NCBI GenBank assembly: GCA_041725935.1
Contig: JBGRQD010000011.1
Coordinates: forward strand, 62,001-126,000
DNA from: Marivita sp041725935
GTDB lineage: Bacteria > Pseudomonadota > Alphaproteobacteria > Rhodobacterales > Rhodobacteraceae
Reading direction: 5' to 3'
DNA: 64,000 nucleotides
Shown here: positions 51,446-59,373 of the stretch, in pieces
Position numbering within the stretch: the stretch's first letter is position 1
How the letters are laid out: each line of letters starts with the position of its first letter
Notes under the pieces: model-generated
The model's input: the letters and a program-made list of their open reading frames with translations, nothing else
Databases searched by the model: none
What the model was told of the DNA's origin: nothing
Program-made: the position numbers and the translations under genes

Positions 51446-52066
51446 GTGACAAAACGCACGTCTGCCAAGTACAAAATTGACCGCCGCATGGGTGAAAACA
51501 TCTGGGGTCGTCCGAAATCCCCCGTCAACCGTCGTGAATACGGCCCCGGCCAGCACGGTCAGCGCCGCAAGGGCAAAATGTCCGACTTCGGTCTGCAGCT
51601 GCGCGCCAAGCAGAAGCTAAAAGGCTATTACGGCGACCTGACGGAAAAGCAGTTCCGCCGCATCTTTGCCGAGGCAGAGCGTCTGCGCGGTGACACCGGC
51701 GAACAGCTGATCGGCCTGCTCGAGCGCCGTCTGGACGCGGTTGTTTACCGGGCCAAGTTCGTCGCAACGATCTTTGCCGCGCGCCAGTTCGTCAACCACG
51801 GCCACGTTCTGGTCAATGGCCAGCGCGTCAACATCCCGTCCTACCGGGTCAAGGAAGGCGACGTGATCGAAGTTCGCGAAAAGTCGCGCCAGATCACCGT
51901 TGTTCTCGAAGCGGTACAGCTGCCCGAGCGGGATGTGCCTGACTATATCGAGGCCGACCATTCCAAGATGACGGCAACCTTCGTGCGCACTCCGGGTCTC
52001 AGCGATGTGCCCTACCCGGTGATGATGGAACCGAACCTGGTTATCGAATACTACGCTCAGAACTGA
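51446..52066 (+). CDS. rpsD: 30S ribosomal protein S4
   Basis: The 206-residue ribosomal protein nucleates assembly of the 30S body and binds 16S rRNA. The N-terminus TKRTSAKYKIDRRMGENIWG, the MSDFGLQLRAKQKLKGYYG region and the S4 RNA-binding domain (LERRLDAVVYR, then VNHGHVLVNGQRVN) are complete. The start is GTG at 51446 with AAGGAGAT 6 bp upstream; the open frame extends upstream through the leader without support. The gene stands alone, as in many alphaproteobacteria, not in the alpha operon. Confidence 0.97.
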   Translation: MTKRTSAKYKIDRRMGENIWGRPKSPVNRREYGPGQHGQRRKGKMSDFGLQLRAKQKLKGYYGDLTEKQFRRIFAEAERLRGDTGEQLIGLLERRLDAVVYRAKFVATIFAARQFVNHGHVLVNGQRVNIPSYRVKEGDVIEVREKSRQITVVLEAVQLPERDVPDYIEADHSKMTATFVRTPGLSDVPYPVMMEPNLVIEYYAQN

Positions 52067-52124
52067 TCTGGGGCGGCGCGCGGGGTCACCCGTGCGCTGC
52101 GACCATACGATCCGCCCGGCTCAG

Positions 52125-52149
52125 AGCCGTCCCATCGGGGCGGCTTTTT
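52125..52149 (+). terminator. Intrinsic terminator of rpsD
   Basis: AGCCGTCCC / GGGGCGGCT (one G-U pair, loop ATC) is followed by TTTTT, 58 bp after the stop. Confidence 0.85.
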
Positions 52150-52171
52150 CGTCTTCGGATGCCACCAAAAG

Positions 52172-52203
52172 AAAAAGGCCGCGCGATCAGCGCAGCCTTT
52201 TTT
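52172..52203. terminator. Second hairpin between rpsD and the DUF1127 gene
   Basis: AAAGGCCGCGC / GCGCAGCCTTT (one mismatch, loop GATCA) is flanked by A5 on the left and T6 on the right. It therefore serves both the rpsD transcript and the convergent DUF1127 gene. Confidence 0.8.
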
Positions 52204-52230
52204 CCCGATCAGCTTATGTGAAATGTTGCA

Positions 52231-52446
52231 TTACAACCAGAACACATCCCGAAAGACGTGCCGCACGATATCTTCGCGCTTGACGCCACGAGCTGCAAGC
52301 GCCTCGTCGGACATCGCCTGAAACCGCTCGACTTCGCTGATCCGCGAATTTGCTTCCGTGACTTGCTCCAGGCTGTGAACGAGGCCGGAGAAGAGTCGGG
52401 ACAGGATCCCGGGCTTTTGGTCGTGGTACGACTGTGTGAGTGCCAT
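52231..52446 (-). CDS. DUF1127 family small protein
   Basis: The 71-residue protein has the C-terminal DUF1127-like motif (FQAMSDEALAARGVKREDIVRHVF), in which Arg-rich ends bind RNA in the family members studied. The N-terminal half (SYHDQKPGILSRLFSGLVHSLEQ) is amphipathic. In alphaproteobacteria such proteins affect RNA turnover and phosphate or stress responses. ATG 52446 follows GAGG. Another reading frame in the same place (52214-52468) lacks any family pattern and is a shadow. Confidence 0.8.
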   Translation of the reverse strand: MALTQSYHDQKPGILSRLFSGLVHSLEQVTEANSRISEVERFQAMSDEALAARGVKREDIVRHVFRDVFWL

Positions 52447-52586
52447 GATATGCCTCTGCATTGCTCAAAAATTACTCATGACTATCTAAGTCGTTGAAAA
52501 CAGGCTGAGTACCTCTGGATTGGAATACCCGCCACGCTCTGGATGCATAACGCCGCAGTGCAGCATCAATCAAAAAACGCTCCGCA

Positions 52587-52612
52587 AAAATTTTACCAGT
52601 TGATAAAATTTT
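52587..52612. promoter_or_regulatory. RutR-like operator upstream of preT
   Basis: A 26-bp imperfect palindrome (core TTTTACCAGTTGATAAAA at 52591-52608) lies 52 bp before the preT start. It shares TTTACCAnnTGnTAAA with the site at 56511-56526 and resembles the known RutR consensus TTGACCAnnTGGTCAA. A RutR-like gene lies 3 kb downstream. Confidence 0.72.
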
Positions 52613-52663
52613 GGACCCGTGAGAGCGTTCGACATCTGTTCAAGCTGACTTCGGAGACTGAAG

Positions 52664-53989
52664 ATGGACGCCAGAGCATTGAAAGAAGGCATTGTTTCGG
52701 GCCGATTGGATGCCGACGCGCTGAGCGCAAGCTTCTCGGACCTGCACGCCCCCCTGAGCGGTCACGAAGCGTTGGTGGCGGCCGATCGCTGCTATTTCTG
52801 CCACGATGCGCCCTGCATCACCGCGTGCCCCACGGATATCGACATCCCGCTTTTCATCCGCCAGATCGCAACCGGCACACCCGAAGCGGCGGCCAAGACG
52901 ATCCTGACGCAGAATATCTTGGGCGGCATGTGCGCCCGGGTCTGCCCGACCGAAACCCTGTGCGAAGAAGTCTGCGTGCGTGAAGTCGCCGAGGGCGAAC
53001 CGGTGCAGATCGGGCGACTTCAGCGCTACGCGACCGATACATTGATGGCGCAGGGAGTGCATCCTTTCTCCCGGGCGGCTCCGACCGGCAAGAGAATAGC
53101 CGTCGTCGGGGCCGGTCCGGCAGGTCTGGCCTGTGCGCACCGATTGGCGATGTACGGGCATGATGTCGTGGTGTTCGACGCGCGGCCCAAGCCGGGTGGA
53201 CTGAACGAATACGGCATTGCCGCCTACAAGAGCACCGAGGATTTCGCCGCGCGCGAGGTCGATTGGCTGTTGCAGATCGGCGGGATCGAGATCCGAACAG
53301 GCATGGCGCTGGGCCGGGACGTTACGATGGATGACTTGCAAGGCGCGTATGACGCTGTGTTTCTGGGTATGGGTCTGGGAGGCGTGAACGCCCTGACCGC
53401 GCCGGGGGCCGACAAGGATGGTGTCCTAGATGCCGTGGATTTCATTGCCGACCTGCGGCAGGCTACCGACCTGAGCACCTTGCCCGTAGGACGCGACGTC
53501 GTCGTGATCGGTGGTGGCATGACAGCCGTGGATGCAGCGGTGCAGTCCAAGCTGCTCGGTGCGCTGAACGTCACGATGGTGTACAGGCGTGGACGTGACC
53601 GGATGAACGCCTCGGTCTGGGAACAGGATCTGGCCTCAGCCAAAGGTGTGCGGATCATTACCAACGCCGCGCCGATTGCGGTGCATGGCAATGGCAGTGT
53701 GCGCGAGATCGAGTTCGAATTCACCGATGACGATCTGAACCCCACGGGCCAGACGTTTCGGCTTGCCGCCGATCAGGTGTTCAAGGCCATAGGCCAGACG
53801 CTGAGCGGCGCGGATCTGCCCGATCTGGACGGGCGCAAGATCGCTGTGAGCGGACCAGGCCGCACTTCGGTCAAGGGTGTCTGGGCCGGCGGGGATTGCG
53901 CCTCCGGGGGCGATGACCTGACAGTGACGGCAGTGGCCGAGGGGCGCGATGCCGCCGAAGATATTCATGCCGCGCTGACGCGCGCCTGA
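52664..53989 (+). CDS. preT: NAD-dependent dihydropyrimidine dehydrogenase subunit PreT
   Basis: The 441-residue flavoprotein subunit passes electrons from NAD(P)H to PreA for reduction of uracil or thymine to the 5,6-dihydro form. The N-terminal part is a 4Fe-4S domain with CYFCHDAPCITACP (43-56) and CARVCPTETLCEEVC (near 91-105). Two nucleotide-binding motifs follow, VVGAGPAGLACAHRL (FAD) and VVIGGGMTAVDAA (NAD). GGDCASGGDDLTVTAVAEG closes the FAD site. The start is an ATG with a modest GGAGACTGAAG site. It is followed by preA after 16 bp. Confidence 0.93.
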   Translation: MDARALKEGIVSGRLDADALSASFSDLHAPLSGHEALVAADRCYFCHDAPCITACPTDIDIPLFIRQIATGTPEAAAKTILTQNILGGMCARVCPTETLCEEVCVREVAEGEPVQIGRLQRYATDTLMAQGVHPFSRAAPTGKRIAVVGAGPAGLACAHRLAMYGHDVVVFDARPKPGGLNEYGIAAYKSTEDFAAREVDWLLQIGGIEIRTGMALGRDVTMDDLQGAYDAVFLGMGLGGVNALTAPGADKDGVLDAVDFIADLRQATDLSTLPVGRDVVVIGGGMTAVDAAVQSKLLGALNVTMVYRRGRDRMNASVWEQDLASAKGVRIITNAAPIAVHGNGSVREIEFEFTDDDLNPTGQTFRLAADQVFKAIGQTLSGADLPDLDGRKIAVSGPGRTSVKGVWAGGDCASGGDDLTVTAVAEGRDAAEDIHAALTRA

Positions 53990-54005
53990 TCCGGGAGGAT
54001 TGAGA

Positions 54006-55313
54006 ATGGCTGATCTGACGACTGATTTCGTGGGCATCAAGAGCCCCAACCCGTTCTGGCTCGCCTCGGCGCCGCCGACGGACAAGGAATACAACGTCCG
54101 CCGCGCCTTTGAGGCCGGGTGGGGAGGTGTGGTCTGGAAGACGTTGGGCGAAGCGGGGCCACCTGTGGTGAACGTCAACGGGCCGCGCTATGGCGCGATC
54201 TGGGGGGCGGATCGGCGTCTTTTGGGCTTGAACAATATCGAACTGATCACCGATCGCCCGCTTGAGGTGAACCTGCGCGAGATCAAGGCGGTCAAGCGCG
54301 ACTATCCCGACCGCGCGATGGTCGTGTCGCTGATGGTGCCGTGTGAGGAACAGGCATGGAAGGCGATCCTGCCCTTGGTCGAAGAAACCGGAGCGGATGG
54401 GGTGGAGCTCAATTTCGGGTGTCCGCACGGCATGTCTGAACGCGGGATGGGCAGTGCGGTGGGGCAGGTGCCTGAATACATCGAGATGGTCACACGATGG
54501 GTGAAGCAGAACACGCGCATGCCCTGCATCGTCAAGCTGACGCCCAACATCACGGACATCCGCAAACCCGCGACGGCGGCCCATTCTGGTGGGGCCGATG
54601 CGGTGAGCCTGATCAACACCATCAATTCGATCACCTCGGTCAATCTGGACCTGTTTGCGCCGGAGCCGACGATTGACGCCAAGGGTGCGCATGGCGGCTA
54701 TTGCGGACCCGCGGTCAAACCGATCGCGCTCAATATGGTGGCCGAGATCGCGCGTTCACCCGAGATGCGAGGACTGCCGATCTCCGGCATTGGGGGTGTG
54801 ACGACGTGGAAAGATGCAGCCGAGTTCATGGCGCTGGGCGCGGGCAATGTGCAGGTCTGTACCGCGGCCATGACCTATGGGTTCAAGATCGTGCAGGAAA
54901 TGATCTCGGGTCTGTCGCAGTATCTTGACGAAAAGGGCATGGAGTCGACCGCCGACCTGGTTGGGCGGGCGGTGCCAAATATCAGCGACTGGCAGAACCT
55001 GAACCTGAACTATGTCACAAAGGCGCGGATCAATCAGGATTTGTGCATTTCCTGCGGCCGGTGTTTCGCGGCCTGCGAGGATACCTCGCACCAGGCGATC
55101 GCCATGTCCGAGGATCGCGTATTCACCGTCAAGGACGACGAATGCGTGGCGTGCAACCTCTGTGTGAACGTGTGCCCGGTCGAAGCCTGCATCACGATGG
55201 AAGAGCTTGATACCGGTGTCGTCGATGAGCGGACAGGTCGACCCGTTGCCGCAGAACATGGGGATTGGACGACCCACCCGAACAACCCGGCCGTGGCGCA
55301 GGCGGCCGAATAA
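54006..55313 (+). CDS. preA: NAD-dependent dihydropyrimidine dehydrogenase subunit PreA
   Basis: The 435-residue catalytic subunit has an FMN-binding dihydroorotate dehydrogenase-like barrel (about 1-320; KSPNPFWLASAPPT at the start, VELNFGCPHGMSERGMG in the active site). A C-terminal 2x[4Fe-4S] ferredoxin domain follows (CISCGRCFAACEDTSH and CVACNLCVNVCPVEAC). It reduces the pyrimidine ring with electrons from PreT. ATG 54006 follows GGGAGGA. It ends just before the nested palindrome at 55344. Confidence 0.95.
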   Translation: MADLTTDFVGIKSPNPFWLASAPPTDKEYNVRRAFEAGWGGVVWKTLGEAGPPVVNVNGPRYGAIWGADRRLLGLNNIELITDRPLEVNLREIKAVKRDYPDRAMVVSLMVPCEEQAWKAILPLVEETGADGVELNFGCPHGMSERGMGSAVGQVPEYIEMVTRWVKQNTRMPCIVKLTPNITDIRKPATAAHSGGADAVSLINTINSITSVNLDLFAPEPTIDAKGAHGGYCGPAVKPIALNMVAEIARSPEMRGLPISGIGGVTTWKDAAEFMALGAGNVQVCTAAMTYGFKIVQEMISGLSQYLDEKGMESTADLVGRAVPNISDWQNLNLNYVTKARINQDLCISCGRCFAACEDTSHQAIAMSEDRVFTVKDDECVACNLCVNVCPVEACITMEELDTGVVDERTGRPVAAEHGDWTTHPNNPAVAQAAE

Positions 55314-55343
55314 GGAAGGGGCGACCTTTCCGCACGCGCTTAA

Positions 55344-55409
55344 CAGAATTTTATGGGGAGCCATGAGAATCTTCGTACGAAGATTCTCGGCGGTGACCAT
55401 AAAATTCTG
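55344..55409. terminator. Nested palindrome downstream of preA
   Basis: A perfect 13-bp inverted repeat (55344-55356 and 55397-55409; CAGAATTTTATGG / CCATAAAATTCTG) encloses a perfect 24-bp loop-free palindrome (55365-55388, centre TTCGT|ACGAA). The whole could fold into a long hairpin with an inner hairpin. There is no T-run, and it lies between the convergent preA and the small minus-strand gene. Confidence 0.65.
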
Positions 55410-55505
55410 GGAATGATAGAAATTGCTGACCCTTTATCCAAGCGCTACGCTGCTCGGGTGGACTCGGTGTAGAGAATGAGGAAAATCGTATCGGATGTGA
55501 AGTGG

Positions 55506-55748
55506 TTAGCCGATCCAGGTGATGGGCCTCGAATGACACACGATCAGGTAGTCCGTGCCCACATCAAAAAGCTGGAACCCCCGCGCCTGCACCTCTGCCC
55601 GCAAAAGGGTCAGCCCAACCTCGCGGTGAATCGCCCGTTTCTTGCGACGGACAACGCCCTGACGGCGCACGGCATCCGCGCTGAACAACTGATCCCGCCA
55701 GCCTGGGTTGTAGGCAGTGGGCGACTCGAAGGGGTGATACATCAGCAT
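55506..55748 (-). CDS. Small conserved protein, function unknown
   Basis: The approximately 80-residue protein has a core VVRRKKRAIHREVGLTLLRAEVQARGFQ followed by DYLIVCHSRPI. I recall this as a small Rhodobacterales family whose members are often misannotated as phosphoribosylanthranilate isomerase; there is no such activity in 80 residues. The start may be ATG 55748, ATG 55742 or GTG 55754; no clear ribosome binding site is seen. It sits between preA and rutR. A + strand reading frame over the same DNA (55476-55775) lacks any family pattern. Confidence 0.55.
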   Translation of the reverse strand: MLMYHPFESPTAYNPGWRDQLFSADAVRRQGVVRRKKRAIHREVGLTLLRAEVQARGFQLFDVGTDYLIVCHSRPITWIG

Positions 55749-55791
55749 GCCCACAGTTTTGACGAAGATGATTAAGCGCGGGTAAACACCG

Positions 55792-56406
55792 TTACGGCGC
55801 CAGGACTTTCCGGAACATCATCTCGACGAATTCATCCGCGCCCCGTGCCCGCTTGTCATCGCCGGGCAACAGGACCGCGATCTGCGCCTCGAAATCGGCG
55901 TAGTGCTGGGTGACCGCCCAGATCGAAAAGATGAGATGCGCCGGGTGCATCCGCGCAAGTTTGCCCGCATCCATCCATCGGGTGATGATCCCGATCTGCC
56001 GGTTGAAAAGCGGTTTCAGCGTGCTTTCCAGATGTGGCAACATGCGCGGGGCACCCTGCACGATCTCATTGGCGAAAAGACGGGATTCGCGTGGGTACAA
56101 TCGGCTCATTTCCATCTTGCGGCGGATATAGCCCAGCATTTCCTCAAGCGGCTCACCGTCAGGGTCCATCGCATTCAGCGGGCTGAGCCACTCCTCCATC
56201 AGCATGTTCAGAAGGTCGATATGGATCGCTTCCTTGCTTTCGAAATAGTAAATCAGGTTCGGCTTGTGCATGCCGCATGCCTCGGCGATCTGATCGAGCG
56301 TGGTGCCGCGGAACCCGTATGTGGCAAACAACCCAAGTGCCGCATCCCGGATGCGCTGGCGGTTTTCGGTCTGGATGCGGCTGGGCTTACGGGCAGGACT
56401 GGTCAC
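55792..56406 (-). CDS. rutR: TetR family transcriptional regulator (RutR-like)
   Basis: The 204-residue repressor has the N-terminal TetR helix-turn-helix (about 18-65, with YGFRGTTLDQIAEACGMHKPNLIYYF). Its C-terminal domain (AVTQHYADFEAQI, then WLSPLNAMDPDGEP and LFANEIVQGAPRM) matches RutR, which binds uracil or thymine. It lies between preTA and the hydrolase arm. Palindromes similar to the RutR consensus precede both arms. It probably releases DNA when pyrimidine is present and so induces the catabolic genes. Confidence 0.88.
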   Translation of the reverse strand: MTSPARKPSRIQTENRQRIRDAALGLFATYGFRGTTLDQIAEACGMHKPNLIYYFESKEAIHIDLLNMLMEEWLSPLNAMDPDGEPLEEMLGYIRRKMEMSRLYPRESRLFANEIVQGAPRMLPHLESTLKPLFNRQIGIITRWMDAGKLARMHPAHLIFSIWAVTQHYADFEAQIAVLLPGDDKRARGADEFVEMMFRKVLAP

Positions 56407-56478
56407 TGGCGATGTCTTTCATGCGTTATAATCAGGCGCGGACGGCGCGCAGCGCAACTCTTCATTTGAGAACATACC

Positions 56479-56526
56479 TTGACAGCTTGGGGGCACGTTG
56501 CAATCGTAACTTTACCAAATGGTAAA
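56479..56526 (+). promoter_or_regulatory. Promoter and RutR-like operator of the hydrolase arm
   Basis: TTGACA (56479-56484) is followed 17 bp later by AATCGT (56502-56507), a weak -10. TTTACCAAATGGTAAA (56511-56526) lies just downstream, a palindrome perfect except for its central AA. A repressor bound there would block initiation. The coding start is at 56585. Confidence 0.72.
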
Positions 56527-56584
56527 AAACCTGCGGGTGTCGCACGGGCATTTCGCAGGAGGCACCAGCGGCGAGGGGAAAGAC

Positions 56585-57835
56585 ATGGCAGCAGCCGGAG
56601 AAAACCTGCGGATCAACGGCGACCGCCTTTGGGACAGTCTCATGGAAATGGCCCAGATCGGGCCTGGCATCGCGGGCGGCAACAATCGTCAGACCCTGAC
56701 CGACGAAGACGCTGAAGGCCGCGCGTTGTTCCAGAAGTGGTGCGAGGACGCGGGCTGCACAATGGGTGTTGACGAGATCGGCAACATGTTTGCGCGGCGT
56801 GAAGGCACCGATCCGGACGCGTTGCCAGTCTATGTGGGCTCGCATCTCGACACACAGCCGACGGGCGGCAAATATGATGGCGTTCTGGGCGTGCTGGGCG
56901 GTTTGGAAATTCTGCGGTCGTTGAATGATCTCGGGATCAAGACGAAACATCCAATCGTTGTGACCAACTGGACCAACGAAGAAGGTACGCGGTTCGCGCC
57001 TGCTATGTTGGCCTCGGGTGTGTTCGCCGGTAAGCATGACCTTCAGTGGGCCTACGATCGGACCGATGCCAAGGGCAAGACATTCGGCGACGAGCTGGAG
57101 CGGATTGGCTGGAAAGGCAGCGAACCGGTCGGAGATCGCAAGATGCACGCCTTTTTCGAGCTGCATATCGAACAGGGCCCGATCCTTGAAGCCGAAGGCA
57201 AGGATATCGGGGTGGTCACCCACGGGCAGGGGCTGCGCTGGATCGAATGCACGGTGACCGGTAAGGAAAGCCATACCGGATCGACACCGATGCACATGCG
57301 CAAGAACGCGGGCCGCGGCCTCGCGCTGATCACCGAGTTGGTGCACGAGATCGCGATGAAGAACCAACCCAACGCGGTGGGGGCCATCGGCCATATCGAC
57401 GTCTACCCCAACAGCCGGAACATCATTCCGGGCAAGGTTGTCTTTACCGTCGATCTGCGGACGCATCTTCTGGACAAGCTGAATGCGATGGTCGACGAGT
57501 TCATGGAGCGTGCGCCCACGCTTTGCGAAGAGATTGGCGTCAGTTTCGACGCGCATATCGTTGGCCAGTTCGATCCGCCCGCCTTTGACGAGACCTGCGT
57601 GAAGGCGATCCGGGATGCGGCCGAACGCTTGGGCTACAGCCATATGGATATCGTCTCGGGTGCGGGGCATGACGCCTGCTGGATCAACGACGTGGCACCG
57701 ACCGCGATGGTGATGTGTCCCTGCGTTGACGGCCTGTCGCATAATGAGGCCGAGGAGATTTCCAAGGACTGGGCGGCAGCGGGAACGGATGTCCTGTTTC
57801 ATGCGGTCGTCGAGACGGCGGAAATCGTCAGCTAG
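56585..57835 (+). CDS. Zn-dependent N-carbamoyl-amide hydrolase (beta-ureidopropionase type)
   Basis: The 416-residue M20-fold hydrolase of the HyuC/AmaB family cleaves N-carbamoyl-beta-alanine (or N-carbamoyl-beta-aminoisobutyrate) to the beta-amino acid, CO2 and ammonia. Metal ligands are in VGSHLDTQPTGGKYDG, TNEEGTRFAP, HIEQGPILEAE and GAGHDACW. The start ATG 56585 follows AGGGGAAAG; an earlier ATG at 56519 lies inside the operator. The family also includes L-carbamoylases and allantoate amidohydrolase; the adjacent dihydropyrimidinase supports the pyrimidine role. Confidence 0.9.
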   Translation: MAAAGENLRINGDRLWDSLMEMAQIGPGIAGGNNRQTLTDEDAEGRALFQKWCEDAGCTMGVDEIGNMFARREGTDPDALPVYVGSHLDTQPTGGKYDGVLGVLGGLEILRSLNDLGIKTKHPIVVTNWTNEEGTRFAPAMLASGVFAGKHDLQWAYDRTDAKGKTFGDELERIGWKGSEPVGDRKMHAFFELHIEQGPILEAEGKDIGVVTHGQGLRWIECTVTGKESHTGSTPMHMRKNAGRGLALITELVHEIAMKNQPNAVGAIGHIDVYPNSRNIIPGKVVFTVDLRTHLLDKLNAMVDEFMERAPTLCEEIGVSFDAHIVGQFDPPAFDETCVKAIRDAAERLGYSHMDIVSGAGHDACWINDVAPTAMVMCPCVDGLSHNEAEEISKDWAAAGTDVLFHAVVETAEIVS

Positions 57836-57837
57836 TT

Positions 57838-57905
57838 GGGGGCTCTGCCCCCGTCGCGCAAAGCGCGACTCCCCCGAGATATTTTTGAACCAGAGAACTC
57901 AGGAC
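57838..57905. repeat. GC-rich intergenic repeat with two hairpins
   Basis: GGGGG-CTCTG-CCCCC (57838-57852) is followed by GTCGCGC / GCGCGAC (57853-57869, loop AAA) and then CCCCCGAGATATTTTTG. I recall similar 'CCCCCGAGATATTTTT' blocks as frequent intergenic repeats in Rhodobacterales; copy number here cannot be measured. It lies between the two hydrolase genes and may attenuate or stabilise their transcript. Confidence 0.55.
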
Positions 57906-57918
57906 CACGGAGCACACC

Positions 57919-59373
57919 ATGACCACAGTGATCAAGAACGGAACGGTTGTCACAGCGGACCTGACCTACGACGCGGATGTCGCGATCGAGAACGGGGTCA
58001 TCACCGCAATCGGTCCGAACCTGAAGGGCGACACCGAATTGGACGCGACCGGGTGTTACGTCATGCCCGGTGGCATCGACCCGCATACCCATCTCGAGAT
58101 GCCCTTCATGGGCACCTATTCGTCCGATGACTTCGAGTCTGGAACGCGCGCGGCGCTGTCGGGGGGGACCACGATGGTGGTGGATTTCGCCCTGCCGGCG
58201 CCGGGGCAGGGGCTGCATGACGCGCTGCAGATGTGGGACAACAAGTCGACGCGGGCGAATTGTGACTACTCGTTTCACATGGCCGTCACCTGGTGGGGCG
58301 AGCAGGTGTTCAACGAGATGGAGAGCGTGATCAAGGATCGCGGGATCAACACGTTCAAGCATTTCATGGCCTACAAGGGCGCGCTCATGGTCAATGACGA
58401 CGAGCTTTACGCGTCCTTCAACAGGCTTGCGGAACTGGGCGGGATCGCCATGGTCCATGCGGAGAACGGCGATGTGGTGGCGGAGCTGACGGCAAAGCTG
58501 CTGGCAGCGGGCAATACCGGGCCTGAGGGGCACGCGTATTCACGACCAACGCAAGTGGAGGGCGAAGCGACCAACCGCGCCATCATGATCGCGGACATGG
58601 CGGGAGTGCCTTTGTACGTCGTGCACACCTCCTGCGAAGAGGCGCACGAGGCGATCCGGCGGGCCAAGATGCAGGGCAAGCGCGTTTGGGGCGAACCGTT
58701 GATCCAGCATCTGACATTGGATGAAAGCGAGTATTTCAACCAGGATTGGGACCATGCGGCGCGGCGGGTCATGTCGCCGCCGTTCCGCAACAAGCAGCAT
58801 CAGGACAGCCTTTGGGCTGGGCTGCAATCGGGGTCGCTGTCCGTGGTGGCGACGGACCATTGTGCCTTCACGACGGAACAAAAGCGGTTTGGTGTCGGTG
58901 ATTTCTCGAAGATCCCCAATGGAACGGGCGGGCTTGAGGACCGGATGCCGATGCTCTGGACACATGGTGTGACGACAGGGCGGCTGACATTGAACGAGTT
59001 TGTGGCCGTGACCTCGACCAATATTGCCAAGATCCTGAACTGCTATCCGAAGAAAGGCGCGGTTCTGGTGGGGGCAGATGCCGATCTGGTGGTGTGGGAT
59101 CCGGAGAAGGAAAAGACCATTTCCGCCAGTACGCAGCAGTCCGCCATCGATTACAACGTGTTCGAGGGCAAGCACGTCAAGGGCCTGCCGCGGTTCACGC
59201 TGACCCGCGGTCATGTGGCAATCCATGACGGCGAGGTGCGCACGCAGGAAGGGCATGGCCAGTTCGTGAAACGCCCCGGCAACGGCACGGTGAACCGGGC
59301 GCTGTCGACCTGGAAAGAGCTGACCGCGCCGCGCCCGGTTGAGCGTACAGGCATCCCGGCAACGGGTGTTTGA
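57919..59373 (+). CDS. hydA: Dihydropyrimidinase
   Basis: The 484-residue metal-dependent amidohydrolase opens 5,6-dihydrouracil or dihydrothymine to the N-carbamoyl-beta-amino acid. His56 and His58 in GGIDPHTHLE bind the first zinc; the carboxylated Lys153 lies in FMAYKGALM; VHAENGD and VHTSCEEAHEA carry further His ligands; DHCAF holds the catalytic Asp. Motifs and length match D-hydantoinase/dihydropyrimidinase. The stop overlaps the ATG of the ABC ATPase gene (TGATG). Confidence 0.95.
   Translation: MTTVIKNGTVVTADLTYDADVAIENGVITAIGPNLKGDTELDATGCYVMPGGIDPHTHLEMPFMGTYSSDDFESGTRAALSGGTTMVVDFALPAPGQGLHDALQMWDNKSTRANCDYSFHMAVTWWGEQVFNEMESVIKDRGINTFKHFMAYKGALMVNDDELYASFNRLAELGGIAMVHAENGDVVAELTAKLLAAGNTGPEGHAYSRPTQVEGEATNRAIMIADMAGVPLYVVHTSCEEAHEAIRRAKMQGKRVWGEPLIQHLTLDESEYFNQDWDHAARRVMSPPFRNKQHQDSLWAGLQSGSLSVVATDHCAFTTEQKRFGVGDFSKIPNGTGGLEDRMPMLWTHGVTTGRLTLNEFVAVTSTNIAKILNCYPKKGAVLVGADADLVVWDPEKEKTISASTQQSAIDYNVFEGKHVKGLPRFTLTRGHVAIHDGEVRTQEGHGQFVKRPGNGTVNRALSTWKELTAPRPVERTGIPATGV

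Noticed and set aside
55476..55775. 99-codon + strand frame opposite the small gene at 55506
   Set aside because: No family pattern; the minus-strand product shows a recognisable conserved-looking core.
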